From contig NZ_OY781472.1 of NCBI RefSeq assembly GCF_963677035.1, positions 558,001 through 622,000 on the forward strand: a stretch of 64,000 bases of DNA. The letters are read 5' to 3'. The translations under genes were made by a program, and so were the position numbers. The notes below the pieces were generated by a model. It did not search any database. It had not been told where the DNA came from and saw nothing but the letters and a program-made list of their open reading frames with translations. Positions 36,456-44,689 of the stretch are shown in pieces (positions within the stretch are counted from its first letter, which is position 1; each line of letters starts with the position of its first letter). The DNA comes from an uncultured Hyphomonas sp. (lineage in GTDB: Bacteria > Pseudomonadota > Alphaproteobacteria > Caulobacterales > Hyphomonadaceae).

Positions 36456-36503
36456 CAAAAAGCAAGACGGCCGCTCCAGAAGAAGCGGCCGCCTGTGTTT
36501 TTT
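36456..36503. terminator. Terminator after lon
   Basis: An 8-bp GC stem (CGGCCGCT at 36468-36475 with AGCGGCCG at 36484-36491) is flanked by an A-run on the left and a T-run on the right. In the lon direction it is followed by TCTTGCTTTTTG, so it ends lon 24 bases after the stop codon. Confidence 0.85.
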
Positions 36504-36514
36504 GCTATCAGGTC

Positions 36515-38932
36515 CTAGTGCGCGCGGGGCTGATCGCCCTGTCCGCTGCCCTGCCCCGACAGAGAGGCATGCAGCGCCGCTTCGTCGGCTTCCGACCATT
36601 CAATCGGCGTCAGCGGCCGGGTCAGCGCAACCTTCAGCACTTCATTGATGTCAGAGACCGGCACGATCTTCAGGCCCGTCTTCACATTGTCCGGAATCTC
36701 GTCGAGATCCTTCTCGTTCTCCTCCGGAATGAGGACGGTCTTGATGCCGCCGCGCAGGGCCGCGAGCAGCTTCTCCTTCAGGCCACCGATCGGCAACACC
36801 TTGCCGCGCAGCGAGATCTCGCCCGTCATCGCCACTTCGCGGTCAACCGGATTTCCGGTCAGCAGCGAAACGATGGCGGTGGTCATGGCGACACCGGCGG
36901 ACGGACCGTCCTTCGGTGTGGCGCCATCCGGCACGTGCACGTGGATATCCGTCGTGTTGAAGACGGTCGGCTTGATGCCGAGCATCACCGACCGCGACCG
37001 CACGAGCGAGCTCGCCGCCTGGATCGATTCCTTCATCACATCGCGCAGATTGCCGGTGACCTTCATGGCTCCGCGGCCGGGCATCTTGACCGCCTCAATG
37101 GTGAGGAGGTCGCCGCCCGTCTCGGTCCAGGCAAGGCCGGTAACGGCGCCCACCTGATCGGTCTCGTCGGCAAGGCCATAGCGGAACTTCCGCACGCCTG
37201 CGAAGTCGCCGAGATTCTCCGGCGTCACGGTCAGCGAGGCGGTGTCGTCCTGTTCGGCCAGCTTGCGCACCGCCTTGCGGGCGAGGCGCGCAATTTCGCG
37301 CTTGAGGCTACGCACCCCGGCTTCGCGGGAATAGTACCGGATGAGATCGCGGATGGCCTGGTCGGTGACGACAAACTCGTCCTCGCCAAGGCCGTGATCC
37401 TCACGCACCTGAGGGATCAGGTGGCGTTTGGTGATCTCCAGCTTCTCGTCTTCCGTGTACCCGGCGATCCGGATGATCTCCATACGGTCCAGCAAGGGCT
37501 GGGGCATGTTGAGCGAGTTCGCCGTCGTCACGAACATCACATCCGAAAGATCGTAGTCGACCTCCAGGTAATGGTCGTTGAACGTCGAGTTCTGCTCCGG
37601 ATCGAGCACTTCCAGCAGGGCCGAGGCCGGATCGCCGCGATGGTCCATGCCCATCTTGTCGATCTCGTCCAGAAGGAACAGCGGATTGCCCGACTTCACC
37701 TTCTTCAGCGACTGGATAACGCGTCCCGGCATCGAGCCGATATAGGTCCGGCGGTGGCCGCGGATCTCGCTTTCGTCCCGCACGCCGCCCAGCGACACGC
37801 GCACGAAGTCGCGCCCGGTGGCTTCGGCGATGGACCGGCCAAGCGAGGTCTTACCCACACCCGGAGGCCCGACGAGGCAGAGGATCGGCCCCTTCATCTT
37901 GCCGGTGCGTTTCTGCACGGCGAGATATTCGAGGATCCGCTCTTTCACCTTTTCGAGACCATAATGGTCGTCGTCGAGCTGTTTCTCGGCCTTTAGCAGG
38001 TCTGTCTCGATGTCCTTGCGCGTGCCCCATGGCAGGGCCAGCAGCCAGTCGAGATAGTTCCGCACGACGGTCGATTCCGCCGACATCGGCGACATCTGGC
38101 GCAGCTTCTTCATCTCGGCGTCGGCCTTGGTACGGGCCTCTTCGGACAGCGGGGTATCCTTGATGCGGGCTTCCAGCTCGGCCAGCTCGTCGCGCTCGCC
38201 GCCTTCACCGCCCTGCTCACCCAGCTCGCGCTGAATCGCCTTCATCTGCTCGTTGAGATAATACTCGCGCTGGGTCTTCTCCATCTGCCGCTTGACGCGG
38301 TTTTTGATTTTCCGCTCCATCTGCAGCATGCCCATCTCGCTCTCCATGAGCGCGAAGACCTTTTCAAGACGGTCCTTCACCTCTGAGAGTTCGAGCAGTT
38401 CCTGCTTGTCGGAGAGCTTCACCGAGAGGTTCGACGCAACCGAGTCGGCCAGGCGGCCGGGGTCAGTCATCGCAGAGATCGTGCCGACGGATTCCGGCGG
38501 GATCTTGCGGTTCAGTTTCACATAACTCTCAAACTGTTCCTGCACGGCACGCATCAGGGCTTCGACCTCGGACATGTCCGTTTCGGGCTCATCCAGCGTC
38601 TCGACTTCGGCTTCAAAATAGTCGCCGCGGTCGATCAGCTCATTCACACGCGCGCGCGTCTTGCCTTCGACCAGCACTTTGACCGTGCCGTCGGGCAGCT
38701 TCAGCAGCTGGAGGATGGTGGCGATTGTGCCGGTTCCGTGCACGTCATCGGAGCCAGGATCGTCGATCGCGGCGTCGAGCTGGGCCACCAGCATGATTTC
38801 ATTTTCCGCTTCCTCGATCATTTCGAGGGCACGGACCGACTTGTCGCGGCCCACGAAGAGCGGGGCGACCATGTCTGGGAACACGACGATGTCCCGAAGC
38901 GGCAACACCGGAAGGTTCTTGGTCTTTGGCAT
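36515..38932 (-). CDS. lon: ATP-dependent protease Lon
   Basis: The 805-residue cytosolic AAA+ protease degrades misfolded and regulatory proteins. The N-terminal substrate domain starts [20 protein letters not shown]. Walker A is GPPGVGKTS with Lys361, and the proteolytic dyad is Ser678 (DGPSAGVAM) and Lys721 ([10 protein letters not shown]), one residue off E. coli numbering. In Caulobacter, Lon degrades cell-cycle factors including CcrM and DnaA, which is of interest beside CtrA-type sites here. A heat-shock-like promoter may lie at 39020-39050. Confidence 0.98.
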   Translation of the reverse strand: MPKTKNLPVLPLRDIVVFPDMVAPLFVGRDKSVRALEMIEEAENEIMLVAQLDAAIDDPGSDDVHGTGTIATILQLLKLPDGTVKVLVEGKTRARVNELIDRGDYFEAEVETLDEPETDMSEVEALMRAVQEQFESYVKLNRKIPPESVGTISAMTDPGRLADSVASNLSVKLSDKQELLELSEVKDRLEKVFALMESEMGMLQMERKIKNRVKRQMEKTQREYYLNEQMKAIQRELGEQGGEGGERDELAELEARIKDTPLSEEARTKADAEMKKLRQMSPMSAESTVVRNYLDWLLALPWGTRKDIETDLLKAEKQLDDDHYGLEKVKERILEYLAVQKRTGKMKGPILCLVGPPGVGKTSLGRSIAEATGRDFVRVSLGGVRDESEIRGHRRTYIGSMPGRVIQSLKKVKSGNPLFLLDEIDKMGMDHRGDPASALLEVLDPEQNSTFNDHYLEVDYDLSDVMFVTTANSLNMPQPLLDRMEIIRIAGYTEDEKLEITKRHLIPQVREDHGLGEDEFVVTDQAIRDLIRYYSREAGVRSLKREIARLARKAVRKLAEQDDTASLTVTPENLGDFAGVRKFRYGLADETDQVGAVTGLAWTETGGDLLTIEAVKMPGRGAMKVTGNLRDVMKESIQAASSLVRSRSVMLGIKPTVFNTTDIHVHVPDGATPKDGPSAGVAMTTAIVSLLTGNPVDREVAMTGEISLRGKVLPIGGLKEKLLAALRGGIKTVLIPEENEKDLDEIPDNVKTGLKIVPVSDINEVLKVALTRPLTPIEWSEADEAALHASLSGQGSGQGDQPRAH

Positions 38933-39019
38933 GTAACTGCCTCCTTCGTATTATGGTCCCGCCTGGCGGCGACCATGTGACCCTACCCGCACATGATGGC
39001 GGGAGTCGGGCGATGTACC

Positions 39020-39050
39020 AGATGTGGAGAGTGGCCGGGGCCGCTTCAAC
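39020..39050 (-). promoter_or_regulatory. Sigma32-like promoter upstream of lon
   Basis: On the minus strand GTTGAAG (39050-39044) and CCACATCT (39027-39020) resemble the heat-shock boxes CTTGAAA and CCCCATNT with 16 bases between. It lies about 90 bases before the lon ATG. The spacer is at the long end of the range. Confidence 0.4.
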
Positions 39051-39098
39051 CCGGCCCCTGCGCAACAAACTTGTGATTTCGCCGGCATCTGCCTGCAA

Positions 39099-40400
39099 TC
39101 AGGGCGCTGAAGACTGCCATGCCTTTGCGGCAGCCTTTTCCGACTTCTGATTGGCCAGAAAGGCCGACAGGACACCGAGTTTCTCATCAGGCTGCCCTCC
39201 CGCGCCAAGCCGTTTCAGTTGTTCATAATACCAGCTCATCGCGCCAAAACCGTTAAGCGCCTTGACGATTTTGATCGGGGACTGCGGCCCCAGAAGGCCG
39301 GGCCCGATGCGCAGTTTCTGCTCCCACTGGTTGAGCCTGGCCTGCGTGCCATCCAGCAGCCGGGCCGGCGCGCCGGTATCCACGCAAAGCGGCCGGCCGA
39401 GCCCGATCAGATCCGCTTCTCCGGCGCCCAGCGCGTCATTCATCGCCGCCACAGTGCGGAAGCCGCCGGTCACCATCAGAGGCATTTTTGCCCGGTCCTG
39501 AACGGCGCGGGCGTATTTGAGGAAATAGGCCTCCCGCGCCCGGGTCGACCCGGCAACTGGCTGATCGAAGGCTGGCTGCAGGCCTTCCTGGTCCATCATT
39601 TTGGGCTGTTCGTAGTTTCCGCCGGAAATCTCCACAAAATCAACGCCCAACGTATCGAGAAGGTCGATCACGGCGAGACAGTCCTCGAAACTGAAGCCGC
39701 CTTTCTGGAAATCAGCCGAGTTCAGCTTCACCGACACAGAAAAGCCGGGACCCGCCGCCGCTTTGGCTTCTTTGACACAAGCCACCAGCAATCTCGCCCG
39801 GTTTTCGAGCGGACCGCCCCAATCATCCTCGCGCTGGTTGGCCAGCGGGGACAGGAAGGACGACAGAAGATAACCATGGGCAGCATGCACCTGAATGCCG
39901 TCAAACCCGGTCTGTTTCGCCACTTTCGCCGCCCGGCCGAAGCCTTCGATCACGGCCTGGATCTCCTCCGGCGTCATCGCCCGGGGCGATCCGAACTGCC
40001 CGCCCGGCAGACCAAGCGCCACAGGGCTGGGCGCAGCCGGCCGGGGATTCACAAGTTTCGGCGTCTGCCGGCCGGCATGGCTGACCTGCATGATCAGCGC
40101 CGCGCCCTGGCTTTTCGCAGCTTCGGCCCAGCGGGCAAACCCATCGAGTTCCCCGGCCGATATCTTCGGCCCGATGACCACATTACCCACTTGTTCCAAA
40201 TGGTTACGGTCGATCTGGACATTCCCGGTAATGAGGCCGCCCAGCCCGCCTTCCGCCCAGCGCCGGTAAAGCCTGACATGCGCCTCAGTGACCCGGTTGC
40301 GCGAATCAGCCAATCCCTCTGTCATGGCCGCTTTCACAAGACGGTTGGGAAATGTCAGCCCGCTGGCCAGGGTTAATGCTGTGTTAATCGTGGCAGTCAT
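39099..40400 (-). CDS. NADH:flavin oxidoreductase, old yellow enzyme family
   Basis: The 433-residue FMN enzyme has the OYE barrel signatures: LTFPNRLVKAAMTEGLAD, GLITGNVQIDR, FDGIQVHAAHGYLLSSFLSPLANQREDDWGG style substrate-loop residues (His-Ala-Ala-His-Gly), LMVTGGFRT and LIGLGRPLCVD. It would reduce activated alkenes or related substrates with NAD(P)H. The ATG at 40400 has GGAAGC just upstream; the frame stays open further upstream only because it is antisense to parE. A perfect CtrA-type motif covers codons 5-9 of this gene. Confidence 0.92.
   Translation of the reverse strand: MTATINTALTLASGLTFPNRLVKAAMTEGLADSRNRVTEAHVRLYRRWAEGGLGGLITGNVQIDRNHLEQVGNVVIGPKISAGELDGFARWAEAAKSQGAALIMQVSHAGRQTPKLVNPRPAAPSPVALGLPGGQFGSPRAMTPEEIQAVIEGFGRAAKVAKQTGFDGIQVHAAHGYLLSSFLSPLANQREDDWGGPLENRARLLVACVKEAKAAAGPGFSVSVKLNSADFQKGGFSFEDCLAVIDLLDTLGVDFVEISGGNYEQPKMMDQEGLQPAFDQPVAGSTRAREAYFLKYARAVQDRAKMPLMVTGGFRTVAAMNDALGAGEADLIGLGRPLCVDTGAPARLLDGTQARLNQWEQKLRIGPGLLGPQSPIKIVKALNGFGAMSWYYEQLKRLGAGGQPDEKLGVLSAFLANQKSEKAAAKAWQSSAP
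40373..40387. promoter_or_regulatory. CtrA-type binding site between parE and the flavin oxidoreductase
   Basis: TTAA at 40373-40376 and 40384-40387 are exactly 7 bases apart. On the minus strand it reads TTAACACAGCATTAAC, the full consensus. It is 66 bases upstream of the parE ATG and just inside the first codons of the divergent oxidoreductase gene, so binding could affect both. Confidence 0.6.
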
Positions 40401-40453
40401 TGATGCTTCCCCGTATCGACACGATCCTGCGCCGTCCCTAAGGGAGACCATAA

Positions 40454-42457
40454 ATGGCCGCCGCCAAGCAAGCAAAGCTGTTCGACCAAATGAGCTCCGA
40501 TACTTCTGGTTACTCCGCAAAGGACATTGAAGTCCTTGAAGGCCTCGAGCCTGTCCGCAAACGCCCCGGTATGTATATCGGCGGCACGGACGAGCGCGCC
40601 TATCACCACCTCTTTGCCGAGGTTCTGGACAATGCGATGGACGAAGCCGTCGCCGGCCATGCCAACCGGATCGAGATCCATCTCGACGCCGACGGCTATC
40701 TGAGCGTGTCCGACAATGGCCGCGGCATTCCGGTCGACCCGCACCCGAAATTCCCAAAGAAATCAGCGCTTGAAGTCATCATGACCACGCTGCACTCGGG
40801 TGGGAAGTTTTCGGACAAGGCCTACGCGACCGCCGGCGGCCTGCACGGCGTGGGCATCTCGGTCGTCAACGCCCTGTCGGAGCGTGTGGAAGTCGAGGTC
40901 GCGCGCGACAAGCGGCTCTACCGGCAGTGCTTCTCGCGGGGCCTGGTGGACGGCAAGCTCGAAAAGGTCGGCGCGGCGCCCAACCGGCGCGGCACAACAG
41001 TGAAGTTCAAGCCGGACCATCAGATCTTCGGCGACAAGATGCGCTGGCGCCCGGCCCGCCTGTTCCAGATGGCGCGCTCGAAAGCCTATCTCTATCGCGG
41101 CGTCGAAGTGCGCTGGAACTGCGACCCTGCCCTGCTGCCGGAGGACTCCAAGATCCCGGCCGAGGCGGTGCTCTCCTATCCCAATGGCCTGGCTGACCAG
41201 CTGGCCGAAGTGTTCGGCGGCAAGGCGACGATCACCGAAGCGCCCTTTACCGGCCTTGTGGATCTCGGCGCGGAAGGCAAGGTCGAATGGGCCATCGCCT
41301 GGACGCAGGCCGGTTTCGGCGAGAGCGATGGCTTTGCCCGCTCCTACTGTAACACCATCCCGACGCCCGAAGGCGGCACGCACGAGGCGGGCTTCCGCGC
41401 GGCGATCACCAAGGGCCTGCGCAATTTCGGTGAGCTGACCGGCAACAAGAAAGCCGGCGACATCACGGCAGACGACATCATGGGCCATTCGGGCCTGCTG
41501 CTGTCGGTCTTCATCCGCGGCCCGGAATTCGTGGGCCAGACGAAGGACAAGCTGTCCACCACGGCCGCGTTCCGCCTGGTCGAGAACGCCGTGCGGGACC
41601 GGTTCGACCACTGGCTGGCCGGCAGCCCCAAGGAAGCCGACAAGCTGCTGACCTGGGCCGTCGACCGCGCCGATGAGCGCGCGCGCCGCAGAAAACAGAA
41701 AGAAATCAACCGCAAATCCGCCACCAAAAAGCTGCGCCTGCCGGGCAAGCTGGCGGACTGTTCGGAAAAAGGCCCCGAAAGCACCGAACTCTTCCTCGTC
41801 GAGGGGGACTCGGCTGGCGGCAGCGCCAAACAGGCGCGCGACCGGAAAACCCAGGCCATCCTGCCCCTGCGCGGCAAGATCCTGAACGTCGAGAGCGCCT
41901 CGCTCGACAAGATGATGAACAACCAGGAGATCAACGATCTCGCCCTCGCGCTGGGCACCCAGCTGGGCCGGAAATTCACCATCGACGATCTGCGCTATGA
42001 GCGCATTATCATCATGACGGATGCCGACGTGGACGGGGCGCACATTGCCAGCCTGCTGATCACGTTCTTCTACCGGATGACGCCGGGACTCATTGAATCC
42101 GGACGGCTTTTCCTGGCCCTTCCGCCGCTGTTCAAGCTCTCGAACAAGGGCACAATCGTCTATGCCATGGACGAGGAAGACCGCGCCGCGAAGATGAAAG
42201 AGCACTTCAAGCCGAACCAGAAAGTCGACATGACGCGCTTCAAAGGCCTCGGCGAAATGAACCCGGCCCAGCTGAAAGAAACGACCATGAACCCGGCCAC
42301 CCGCACGCTCGCCCGTGTGACGCTGCCGGATTCCATGGACGAGCTGACAGAGATGAAACCTGCCGAACTCATCAACACGCTGATGGGCAAAAAGGCAGAG
42401 CTGCGCTTCCGCTTCATCCAGGAAAACGCGGCCTTTGTGGAAGACCTGGACATTTAA
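40454..42457 (+). CDS. parE: DNA topoisomerase IV subunit B
   Basis: The 667-residue GHKL ATPase subunit decatenates daughter chromosomes with ParC. It has VRKRPGMYIGG, the ATP-site HLFAEVLDNAMDEA and DNGRGIP, and the TOPRIM motifs EGDSAGGSAKQARDRKTQAILPL and MTDADVDGAHI. The N-terminus and the insert pattern fit ParE rather than GyrB. The gene stands alone; parC is not in the window. Cell-cycle regulation would fit the CtrA-type site upstream. Confidence 0.95.
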   Translation: MAAAKQAKLFDQMSSDTSGYSAKDIEVLEGLEPVRKRPGMYIGGTDERAYHHLFAEVLDNAMDEAVAGHANRIEIHLDADGYLSVSDNGRGIPVDPHPKFPKKSALEVIMTTLHSGGKFSDKAYATAGGLHGVGISVVNALSERVEVEVARDKRLYRQCFSRGLVDGKLEKVGAAPNRRGTTVKFKPDHQIFGDKMRWRPARLFQMARSKAYLYRGVEVRWNCDPALLPEDSKIPAEAVLSYPNGLADQLAEVFGGKATITEAPFTGLVDLGAEGKVEWAIAWTQAGFGESDGFARSYCNTIPTPEGGTHEAGFRAAITKGLRNFGELTGNKKAGDITADDIMGHSGLLLSVFIRGPEFVGQTKDKLSTTAAFRLVENAVRDRFDHWLAGSPKEADKLLTWAVDRADERARRRKQKEINRKSATKKLRLPGKLADCSEKGPESTELFLVEGDSAGGSAKQARDRKTQAILPLRGKILNVESASLDKMMNNQEINDLALALGTQLGRKFTIDDLRYERIIIMTDADVDGAHIASLLITFFYRMTPGLIESGRLFLALPPLFKLSNKGTIVYAMDEEDRAAKMKEHFKPNQKVDMTRFKGLGEMNPAQLKETTMNPATRTLARVTLPDSMDELTEMKPAELINTLMGKKAELRFRFIQENAAFVEDLDI

Positions 42458-42635
42458 GACGGGTTCCGTATCGGCGCCTCGCGCCTCACATGAACCGGGC
42501 TCAGGGCTGCCGGCCGGCTGCGCAAACGCGCCTGACGTGTTGGATAACGCCCCCTCCGGGCAATAAAGAACACCATGTAAAGACCGTGTATGGACCATTT
42601 ACAGGTGTCTGGCGGCGCGGCAGGGTGAGCTGCCC

Positions 42636-42881
42636 CTATTCTTTCGGCAGCCGTTTCATGTGCACGTCGCGCGCGACATGCACGACCGGGCGGACCGCGA
42701 AAAAGACCGACCCGATCAGGAATGCCCACGTCCCCCCCGTCTCGGTCGCCGTCTTGAAGAACAGGATCGACCCGATAATAAACAGGATCGCCGCCAGCGC
42801 ATCGACACAGTCATAGACCGTCCCATAGGCCACATAGACCTGCTCGTGCCGCGGCGTCGTAAAACGCATTCCTTCAGTCAT
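42636..42881 (-). CDS. YrhK-like small membrane protein
   Basis: The 81-residue protein has two hydrophobic segments (AAILFIIGSILFF and WAFLIGSVFFAVRPVVHV) after a hydrophilic start, with the YrhK-domain look of a polar turn (TATETGGTW) and a final R-P-x-x-H-x-x-R pattern. Function unknown. It is convergent with parE and its start faces the AT-rich islet. A dyad TGTAAA-N16-TTTACA lies between the two stops (42576-42603). Confidence 0.75.
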   Translation of the reverse strand: MTEGMRFTTPRHEQVYVAYGTVYDCVDALAAILFIIGSILFFKTATETGGTWAFLIGSVFFAVRPVVHVARDVHMKRLPKE

Positions 42882-43229
42882 GGTGGTCCTTAACGGGCCC
42901 GAAAAAGGCCAAACTCAAACTCTGGATATGGTACGGAGAAAGAGAGTGTAGGCAGGAAGGAGACTAAATTGTATCCACATGACTGCCATTCACCTTTCGG
43001 TAGCTGACCCAATGAACAACAGATACTTCATCATCCAAACTTCGATAAAATGCTGCCTATCCACAACTAATCTTAAGGACTTAGCATTATATTCACCCTA
43101 TGTTCCCGCGCTTGTGCAGTAATAGGTTGAACTTGACTTCAAAGCGCTCCACATGTGGCTCAGGAATAGAAAGGGACTTGATATGTTTAGAGGTCCAGGG
43201 AGCAGCGCGGGATAACCGCGCTGTTTTTT
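42882..43229 (+). other. AT-rich intergenic region with a possible small transcript
   Basis: This stretch is clearly AT-richer than its flanks. A plus-strand terminator at 43203-43231 implies a transcript of up to about 300 bases coming from here. A 47-codon open frame at 42979-43122 (MTAIHLSVADPMNN...) has AAGGAG 16 bases upstream, too far for a good ribosome site, so a small RNA is at least as likely. The YrhK promoter must also lie at the left end. Confidence 0.4.
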
Positions 43230-43231
43230 TT
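43203..43231 (+). terminator. Plus-strand terminator with no annotated gene upstream
   Basis: An 8-bp GC stem (43203-43210 with 43216-43223) with loop GATAA is followed by eight T. The T-run overlaps the stop codon of the opposite-strand gene, so it works only for plus-strand transcripts. Confidence 0.85.
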
Positions 43232-44216
43232 ATCCGCGTAACAATCGGATTCTCAGTTCCCTATGGTTCATTCCCATGTCTGGACAAGTAAATTTATGAA
43301 TTGTGTAGCTCGCAGAATCTTGCGTAGACCAGTTCATATTACCCTCAGCAACTGAACCCATTTCAATTCCAGTTGTTCCAATCTTTTTCGAAACACGAAA
43401 TTCTATTTCCACATCAGCCGTATCAGTCGGATCGCAGGTCCGATAATTAAAGCTGAATACTGTCGAGTTCCCCGAAATAAGATCTCTTGCAAATCCAGGC
43501 CACCTATAGGTCATTTTTACTTTACGTTCTTGCCCAGCTGTAATTTCGGGAAGGAAGAATACCGCAATCTTTTTGTGAAGCGGTTTGTCTACGTAAAGTA
43601 AATATTCGACAGCTTCGCTGTTGATTGGCGCCTCAGCATTAATTTCCAAAGACAACCCTTCAAGGTATTCGATATTGTCTGCAGATTGGTCCGCATCAAT
43701 CATGACACGCCAAATTTGAGCGGGTTTATCTCCTGCTTCGACCGTATACCTGCGTTCTACTAAAGTAGTGCCATCATCCTCAATTGTGTAAACTTCACTG
43801 ACCTTGGTGAACTTCCATCGAGTTTCTTCAATATCATAAAGTTTGCTGACGATTGCATCTATCGAGCGCGTTGTCCGGTCCCAAACTTTTACATATTTGT
43901 TCTTGGCAGCCCCCAATTCATTCGTGTGCTGATCTCTGACAGCCGAAATATTTTTCGCGAATATGGTCCTTTGCCTCATCAATACAAGCAGCAATGTAAA
44001 GACCAGAACGAGTAGCAAAGCAAAGACCACAAGGCCTGCCGAATATATAGATCTGTGGGGCTCTTGCACCCTTTCCAAAACATCGGAAACTGCACCGGTG
44101 ATCGTCAAAATCGACGCAATGAGCGCCACAATTGCAGCTGGAGCTCCGTACAGCAAAATGTCGGATATATTGATGCTGCTTTTATTTTTTTGGTCGGCAG
44201 CCATCTCGTCCCCCAT
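43230..44216 (-). CDS. Hypothetical protein with two membrane helices, AT-rich
   Basis: The 328-residue protein has two N-terminal hydrophobic segments (about residues 20-45 and 62-85), a short coiled linker and a soluble beta-rich C-terminal domain of about 210 residues. I recognise no family. Base composition and codon choice differ visibly from neighbours, which suggests recent acquisition. ATG at 44204 has a better ribosome site (GGGGGA) than ATG at 44216. It starts 6 bases after the Lys/Ala-rich gene and is probably cotranscribed. A membrane sensor or envelope-stress role is conceivable, without direct support. Confidence 0.7.
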   Translation of the reverse strand: MGDEMAADQKNKSSINISDILLYGAPAAIVALIASILTITGAVSDVLERVQEPHRSIYSAGLVVFALLLVLVFTLLLVLMRQRTIFAKNISAVRDQHTNELGAAKNKYVKVWDRTTRSIDAIVSKLYDIEETRWKFTKVSEVYTIEDDGTTLVERRYTVEAGDKPAQIWRVMIDADQSADNIEYLEGLSLEINAEAPINSEAVEYLLYVDKPLHKKIAVFFLPEITAGQERKVKMTYRWPGFARDLISGNSTVFSFNYRTCDPTDTADVEIEFRVSKKIGTTGIEMGSVAEGNMNWSTQDSASYTIHKFTCPDMGMNHRELRIRLLRG

Positions 44217-44222
44217 AACAAT

Positions 44223-44582
44223 CTAGCTTGAGCTGCTCTTACCGCTTTTCGCGGCAGATGCCTTCTTCGGAACAGACTTCCTGACTGCGGGTTTCTTGGC
44301 TGCGGGTTTCTTCGCTGCAGCTGCTTTCTTCGGAACAGGCTTCTTGGCTGCTGGCTTCCTTGGTGCAGCAGGCCTCTTGCCCGCAGGCTTTTTCGCCGCT
44401 GCGGGCTTCTTCGCTGCAGCTGCGGCTTTCTTTGGAGCAGCTGCGGCTTTCTTTGGAGCAGCTGCGGCTTTCTTTGGAGCAGCTGCGGCTTTCTTTGGAG
44501 CAGCTTTTTTAGGTTTACCGTTCCCCGATGCAGTCACGCTATTACCTGATCCTGGCACATTTCCCTCCGCTTCTTTGAACAA
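44223..44582 (-). CDS. Histone H1-like Lys/Ala/Pro-rich protein
   Basis: The 119-residue basic protein consists after residue 24 almost wholly of PKKAAAA, KKPAAKKPA and related repeats, with no hydrophobic core. Such tails occur in bacterial H1-like proteins (AlgP, Hc1/BpH1 types) that bind DNA or RNA non-specifically through lysines. Four exact 21-bp tandem copies encode part of it, so length can vary in frame. It lies directly upstream of the AT-rich membrane protein gene, whose start follows 6 bases after its stop. Confidence 0.82.
   Translation of the reverse strand: MFKEAEGNVPGSGNSVTASGNGKPKKAAPKKAAAAPKKAAAAPKKAAAAPKKAAAAAKKPAAAKKPAGKRPAAPRKPAAKKPVPKKAAAAKKPAAKKPAVRKSVPKKASAAKSGKSSSS
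44419..44502. repeat. Four exact 21-bp tandem repeats in the H1-like gene
   Basis: Units at 44419-44439, 44440-44460, 44461-44481 and 44482-44502 are identical, each starting GCTGCGGCTT on the plus strand. Twenty-one bases is seven codons, so gain or loss of a unit keeps the frame (AAPKKAA period). Confidence 0.95.
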
Positions 44583-44689
44583 ATAAACTGAATCTTTTCA
44601 TTCCCGCAACTAGAGAAATTGCCCGAGTCTCCGGATGATTGAAACTTGGAACAATTGCTAATCCCCCCGCAGCGGCCTAAATGCTCTCC

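Noticed and set aside
36431..37996. 521-codon plus-strand frame opposite lon, starting over tRNA-Val
   Set aside because: Shadow of lon; its start lies in the tRNA flank and no protein features appear.
40763..42598. 611-codon minus-strand frame opposite parE
   Set aside because: Shadow of a fully supported parE.
42576..42603. Dyad TGTAAA-N16-TTTACA between parE and the YrhK-like gene
   Set aside because: It lies between two convergent stops with a long spacer and no T-run, so neither an operator nor a terminator is well supported.
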